Shown one piece after another: positions 60,190-64,000 of a stretch of DNA of 64,000 nucleotides. The notes beneath the pieces were generated by a model. The model was not told the origin of the DNA and did no database searches. It worked only from the letters and a program-made list of their open reading frames with translations. Made by a program: the position numbers and the translations under genes. The stretch lies in contig PEWX01000076.1 in NCBI GenBank assembly GCA_002779995.1, positions 1 through 64,000 of the forward strand, written 5' to 3'. Every line of letters starts with the position of its first letter. Position 1 is the stretch's first letter. Source of the DNA: Piscirickettsiaceae bacterium CG07_land_8_20_14_0_80_44_28. GTDB lineage: Bacteria; Pseudomonadota; Gammaproteobacteria; Thiomicrospirales; Thiomicrospiraceae.

Positions 60190-61185
60190 ATGGGGAATGT
60201 AAGACGCTATTTTCGATATGATGTTGAAATTCCAATTTTCTTTGAAACAGCGGATGAGCAAGAAAGCTATCAGCAGCAAACCTATGAACATTTAATGACG
60301 GCTAAGGAAGCGGCCTATTTAAAAAAATTAAATCGAGATATTCAACTGCTCTTGGGTGAGGCCTTTTCAGGCGGTTCCGAAACCTTGCAAATTTTTCAAA
60401 TGCTAAATCATCGAATTGATTTTATGGCCTGGATATTAAGTGCCTTAATGCGTGCTGAAGATCCCCGTAAACAACCAGAGTATCAATTTAGGGTCCGTTC
60501 GGATAAAAATACCCGTTTACCGGAAACTCGTAAAAAAACCAAAATCATGCCGCTTATTGAAGGCATGGTTGTTCAGATAAATGAACATTTACACGAGTTG
60601 ATTGAAGTGGTTCAAAACAGTATTGAGGGCAAGATCTTTTTGTATCCACGCAAAATCCGCCCATTGTTTAAAGCAAAAGATTATGTGAAAAATCTTCAAG
60701 AACTTGCTGATAATGGGTTTGCACCTGCTCAAGTGTTAAACCTATTAATTGAAAAACTGAATGCTTATGAACGGTTGCTGATTGAATTGAAACGGGCATA
60801 TTTGGCTAAAACCAATAATGAAACCTGGGCAGTGCAAAAGGTGAATTTGTCTGCGGGGGGGTTTAGTTTTAATACCCCAAGTAAATTTGCATTTTTTGCC
60901 AAGATGAATGTATTTATGAAATTGGGTGAGGATATTTTAGTGTGTCGAGGGCGGGTGGTATTGAATAAGTTTTTACCCTCGATCTCGCTTTATAAAGTGG
61001 GTGTGGAGTTTGAGTCTTTATCTAAAGCGCATGAAAGGCTGATTACCTTGTATGTTCAGCATCAGGAGTTACGCGATGCCATGCGCTCACTTGAAGAACC
61101 TCAAACCGATAATGAAATGGATGAGACGGTCAGTCGAGAAGTCGGTGACGAAACCGATGAACCGTTTGAAATAGAAGAAATTTAG
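60190..61185 (+). CDS. Split-PilZ-like protein (putative c-di-GMP receptor) 1
   Basis: The product is 331 residues. The N-terminus RRYFRYDVEIPIFF has the PilZ RxxxR signature (R5, R9), while the second PilZ signature N219-x-S-x-x-G (NLSAGG) comes 210 residues later, with a PilZ-like beta pattern after it (LGEDILVCRGRVVLNKF; YKVGVEFESL). The intervening 200 residues look entirely helical. The C-terminal tail is acidic. It should bind c-di-GMP if the two parts fold together. Two paralogues lie at 61.7 and 62.7 kb on the other strand. ATG 60190 follows AAAGGATCG. Confidence 0.7.
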   Translation: MGNVRRYFRYDVEIPIFFETADEQESYQQQTYEHLMTAKEAAYLKKLNRDIQLLLGEAFSGGSETLQIFQMLNHRIDFMAWILSALMRAEDPRKQPEYQFRVRSDKNTRLPETRKKTKIMPLIEGMVVQINEHLHELIEVVQNSIEGKIFLYPRKIRPLFKAKDYVKNLQELADNGFAPAQVLNLLIEKLNAYERLLIELKRAYLAKTNNETWAVQKVNLSAGGFSFNTPSKFAFFAKMNVFMKLGEDILVCRGRVVLNKFLPSISLYKVGVEFESLSKAHERLITLYVQHQELRDAMRSLEEPQTDNEMDETVSREVGDETDEPFEIEEI

Positions 61186-61213
61186 GGATGATGCGCGTTT
61201 TTGTATTAGCCGT

Positions 61214-61651
61214 TTATGCTTTTGATCGAGCGAGGCCTTTTGCTTTAGCGATTTTTAAAATCTCTTCGCGAACCGTTTGAACTTTTTTGAGCCAAGAGGC
61301 AAAGTAGGGATAATGTCGTTCAACTTGTTTATAGAGCCCTGATAAAGTGGGTTTCGGTTCGTGAAGGGCAAATGCAGTAATTTCAATAAGACGGTTGATA
61401 TGTTTTGGGCTCATTTGCGGGGTGACTTCAAAGTAGCTGACTTTGGTTAAAATGACAGCATCCAGCACTTTTTGCCATTCGGTTGGCGATAATGCAAATT
61501 GATTGGATAAATAGCCATCAACGCCCTTAAAGTGCATTTCAAGCAGTTGCTTTAAACGGTAGTAATGGAGTAAATCTGCGGCAGGGGCGCGTAATGAGAC
61601 GGGTAACTCATCCAAAAAACCTGCTTCTATGGTGTGGTTTCTACCTGGCAT
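61214..61651 (-). CDS. Hypothetical helical protein
   Basis: The product is a 145-residue basic, mostly helical protein (LHYYRLKQLLEMHF; MSPKHINRLIEITAFAL; WLKKVQTVREEILKIAKAKG), with no signal peptide and no recognised family. It lies 9 bp downstream of the second PilZ-like gene on the same strand, so it is probably co-transcribed with it and could share its pathway. Convergent with the first PilZ-like gene. The ATG at 61649-61651 has no strong ribosome binding site, which also fits translational coupling. Confidence 0.55.
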   Translation of the reverse strand: MPGRNHTIEAGFLDELPVSLRAPAADLLHYYRLKQLLEMHFKGVDGYLSNQFALSPTEWQKVLDAVILTKVSYFEVTPQMSPKHINRLIEITAFALHEPKPTLSGLYKQVERHYPYFASWLKKVQTVREEILKIAKAKGLARSKA

Positions 61652-61660
61652 AGTTCTACA

Positions 61661-62605
61661 TTATGTGAGCTTAATGCTCATACATTCCTCAATTTCAAAA
61701 CGTTGAATTTCATTTTGCAATTTATTTTGGTTTTTTCCATCCGGAAAATCAAAGTTTATCGCAACCCTTTCTTGTTTGCCATCGGCCATTTTTCGAGTGT
61801 CAACAATGGAGCCGTTAAAAAATAAGATTTCTTTATTCAGCGGAAGCTGGATCATGACATCCACTTTCTCGAAAAGTTTAAACTGCTTATTAAAATGGAG
61901 CGCAACCCCGGAAGCACTGATATTGGTGTTGTGAACAGTCCAGCCTTCAGGGTGTTGGCGTAAAACATTATCGTCATTTATCTGCCGGTAAGCATCAGTA
62001 TAAACCGTTAATAGTCGGTTAAGGTTTAAAATGGCTTGCACGAGTGGGATTTTTTCAACTTCCTCACCGGAAAAAACGGTTTCGATGCGATCACTTTTAA
62101 ATTTTTTGGGCAAGTTAGGGTCACCATAAAATTTGTCGGGTGTGGAGTTCATGACGGCTTCACCAATCGCATACATGAATACCATGTATTTTTCTTCGAT
62201 CATTTTAAAGTAATTGTAGGTTTTGGGCGCAGAATCATGGATGGATTCAATGGTGGAGAAACCCCGTAAGTGGTGGTTTAACGTTTCTGTAAAATTGGCC
62301 TCTTTACGCGGGTTTAAGCCACGGGTCATGGTTCTGATGCAGTGACCGAGAAAATCAATGTCATTCAGGCATTCGTGAAACAGCGCAGAGGTCACTTGCT
62401 TGTGTTCTTGAATGCGTTCCATCCAATATAGGGTTTGATCGGTATGTTTTTCAATGGCTTTTTCGATATAGTCCGGAAAATAATTAATACCGGACGCATA
62501 AATTTCATAGTCCTTTATCGGCGAAGACGGAATGATGAATATTTTGATGGGCATATCGATCCGGAAGAAGCGTCTGGAATTGCCTTTGTGAAACCATCTA
62601 TTCAT
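61661..62605 (-). CDS. Split-PilZ-like protein 2
   Basis: The product is 314 residues. The N-terminus MNRWFHKGNSRRFFRIDMPIKIF carries RxxxR at R11 and R15; NISASG at N228 supplies the second PilZ motif, followed by beta strands (FEKVDVMIQLPL; ILFFNGSIVDTRK; ERVAINFDFPDGK). The middle region is helical. It is close to the neighbouring protein at 62690-63643, with shared start, motifs and the ending IQRFEIEE, so the two are tandem duplicates. Role inferred as a c-di-GMP effector. Confidence 0.7.
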   Translation of the reverse strand: MNRWFHKGNSRRFFRIDMPIKIFIIPSSPIKDYEIYASGINYFPDYIEKAIEKHTDQTLYWMERIQEHKQVTSALFHECLNDIDFLGHCIRTMTRGLNPRKEANFTETLNHHLRGFSTIESIHDSAPKTYNYFKMIEEKYMVFMYAIGEAVMNSTPDKFYGDPNLPKKFKSDRIETVFSGEEVEKIPLVQAILNLNRLLTVYTDAYRQINDDNVLRQHPEGWTVHNTNISASGVALHFNKQFKLFEKVDVMIQLPLNKEILFFNGSIVDTRKMADGKQERVAINFDFPDGKNQNKLQNEIQRFEIEECMSIKLT

Positions 62606-62689
62606 GATTGACAGTGTCCGATTGGTAAGCGTGAAGAAAACATCGCTTCTTGATGCAAATTTGATGCCAAAAATCTATTTCCCTTGATA

Positions 62690-63643
62690 TTAGACACTGG
62701 CATTGAGGTCTATCTCCAGGGTTTCTTCAATTTCAAAACGCTGAATTTCATTTTGCAACAAGTTTTGGTTCTTCGAGTCCGGGAACTCAAAATTAATGGC
62801 AATTCGTTCTTTGTGTTGATTCTCTATAGTACGGATATCGACGATAGAACCATTAAAGTTGCAGACTGCTTTTCGGATGGGAATAAATATAAAAATGTCT
62901 ACTTTTTCAAAGGGTTTAAACCTTTTTGCCATCACCATTGATAAGCCTGACGCACTGACATTAACCTTTTGTTGTATCCAGTCTTCAGGGAAGTCGCGCA
63001 AAATATTGTCATCGTTTATTTGACGATAGGCTTCGATATAGGTTTCCATATAACTGGCTAAGGATAATATGGCTTGTATTAGCGGGATTTTGCTGAATTT
63101 TTCGGCTTTGAATTGTTGCAAAATTTCATCAATTTTAAAGCCATAAGGTAAGTTCCTTTGCGCAGCAAACAAGTTTGGTGTGGATTTCTCAATTGAGGTA
63201 ATCAGTGTATTTAGGAAAAAAAGGTATTTTTCTTCAATTAATTTGAAATATCGATAGGTTTTAGGCGCCGATTGACTGAGTGGTTCAATGGTGGTGAACC
63301 CTTGTTGATATTGTTTAATGGTCATCCAATAGTTGGGATCCAACTTTGGGTTGATCCCTTTGGAAACGGCTTCAGCGCAACGCCCAAAAAACTCGATGGT
63401 ATTGATGGTTTCTTCAAAAAGCGTGGTCATCAACACCTTTTGATCTTGAATACGCTTTATCCAATAAAAAGCCTCATTTTTTTGAATTTCAATCAATTGT
63501 TTAATGGTCGGCGGAAAGTAGTCGATACCCGTGGCAAATATGTCTCTATCTCGAATGGGGGATGCGGGGGAGATAAAAACTTTTAGGGGCATATCCAATC
63601 GATAAAATCTTCTGGAGTTGCCTTTATGAAACCATCTATTCAT
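62690..63643 (-). CDS. Split-PilZ-like protein 3
   Basis: The product is 317 residues, paralogous to the previous gene: same MNRWFHKGNSRRFYRLDMPLKVFI start with R11 and R15, second motif NVSASG at N228, and ending QNEIQRFEIEETLEI. The helical insertion between them differs more in sequence than the ends, which fits conservation of the binding motifs. It lies 84 bp upstream of protein 2, so both may share a promoter upstream of 63643. Function as c-di-GMP receptor is inferred only from motifs. Confidence 0.7.
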   Translation of the reverse strand: MNRWFHKGNSRRFYRLDMPLKVFISPASPIRDRDIFATGIDYFPPTIKQLIEIQKNEAFYWIKRIQDQKVLMTTLFEETINTIEFFGRCAEAVSKGINPKLDPNYWMTIKQYQQGFTTIEPLSQSAPKTYRYFKLIEEKYLFFLNTLITSIEKSTPNLFAAQRNLPYGFKIDEILQQFKAEKFSKIPLIQAILSLASYMETYIEAYRQINDDNILRDFPEDWIQQKVNVSASGLSMVMAKRFKPFEKVDIFIFIPIRKAVCNFNGSIVDIRTIENQHKERIAINFEFPDSKNQNLLQNEIQRFEIEETLEIDLNASV

Positions 63644-63710
63644 TCATCACTCTGTGTTGGATAATCATGATTGCTGTCATTGATAAGCTGTTACGTAAGA
63701 AGCATTTATT

Positions 63711-64000
63711 TTAGTTGATTTGAATGGGAATAGGTAGGGGCCTGAGGGGTTTTTCGCACCAAAGAATCAGCTTGGGAGCCGGGAGTTTACAGTTCGTGGC
63801 ACACTGGCCTGTATGACAGGTTGCGCCTGCTGAGTGGGGTTGAGACTGTGTTTCGATAACATGACCTTGTGCAATCAACGGCGCTAAAAGCCCGTCTAAC
63901 GCATCAGGTTGTAAATCGAAATGATTGATTAATGCCTGACGACTGACCGCTTGATGTTGGCGTATATAGTCTTTGATGGCTAAGAGAATCAAATCAGCGT
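63711..64000 (-). CDS. feoC: FeoC-like protein (5' end beyond the window)
   Basis: At least 93 residues: a small winged-helix domain (AIKDYIRQHQAVSRQALINHFDLQPDALDGLLAPLIAQGHVIE) followed by a cysteine cluster CHTGQCATNC, as in FeoC of the ferrous-iron uptake system. The frame stays open to the right edge (GAT, GCT codons before the TTG at 63990-63992), so the true start is probably upstream, outside the window. FeoC normally follows feoAB; those genes would be expected just beyond 64000 on the minus strand, but that cannot be seen here. Confidence 0.65.
   Translation of the reverse strand, partial: ADLILLAIKDYIRQHQAVSRQALINHFDLQPDALDGLLAPLIAQGHVIETQSQPHSAGATCHTGQCATNCKLPAPKLILWCEKPLRPLPIPIQIN

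Overview
The window reads as a chromosomal segment of a mesophilic, sulfur-oxidiser-like gammaproteobacterium. The best match from memory is the Thiomicrospira / Hydrogenovibrio / Thiomicrorhabdus group, because of moderate G+C, NtrBC/GlnB/GlnK/GlnE nitrogen control, class I fructose-bisphosphatase, a lipoprotein alpha-carbonic anhydrase and many c-di-GMP proteins. The genus is inferred; no 16S or Calvin-cycle marker lies inside the window.

Layout. 1-5.7 kb is an accessory defence/toxin island: a ParDE-like pair, a first hipBA module, a lone type I methylase gene (hsdM) without hsdS or hsdR, a second hipBA module behind an array of three operators, and a 57-bp hipA relic. 5.8-12 kb holds a MYG1-family gene, tRNA-Arg(CCU), a dehydrogenase-like gene and a tight operon of an MntR/DtxR regulator with ntrB-ntrC. 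12-24 kb is core metabolism: glnB, psd, argG, pgpA, a rhodanese, a dicarboxylate symporter, a metal exporter, lpxH, two cyclophilins, glnS and cysS. A predicted small RNA lies at 24.17-24.27 kb. 24.4-31.6 kb carries two lytic transglycosylases, gloB, a methyltransferase, rnhA and an isolated flagellin. 31.7-37.1 kb is nitrogen control (amtB, glnK with a sigma-54 promoter, glnE). 37-40.7 kb holds ppa, fbp, a carbonic anhydrase and folM.

40.7-44.7 kb is an envelope cluster of poorly characterised families: a GFGGTG-repeat lipoprotein, a DUF6502 protein, an outer-membrane barrel and a DUF2202 ferritin-like lipoprotein. Both of its transcription units carry the same operator-like sequence, TGTAA-N5-TTACA. 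44.9-47.6 kb has hemH, a YbgA-type gene and a cold-shock gene. 47.9-55.4 kb has tRNA-Arg(CCG), a CheB-CheR fusion, a PAS-GGDEF-EAL protein, a small IS-derived inverted-repeat element and a membrane diguanylate cyclase. 55.5-60.2 kb holds rlmI, lptM-lysA and an esterase. 60.2-63.6 kb has three related proteins that look like PilZ domains split by a helical insertion of about 210 residues. The window ends in a FeoC-like gene.

The most striking genome-scale signal is the 10-bp palindrome CCAGGCCTGG. I count 14 exact copies plus several one- or two-mismatch copies. Most lie in intergenic terminator-like hairpins, but five lie inside reading frames. Chance would give well under 0.1 copy in 64 kb.
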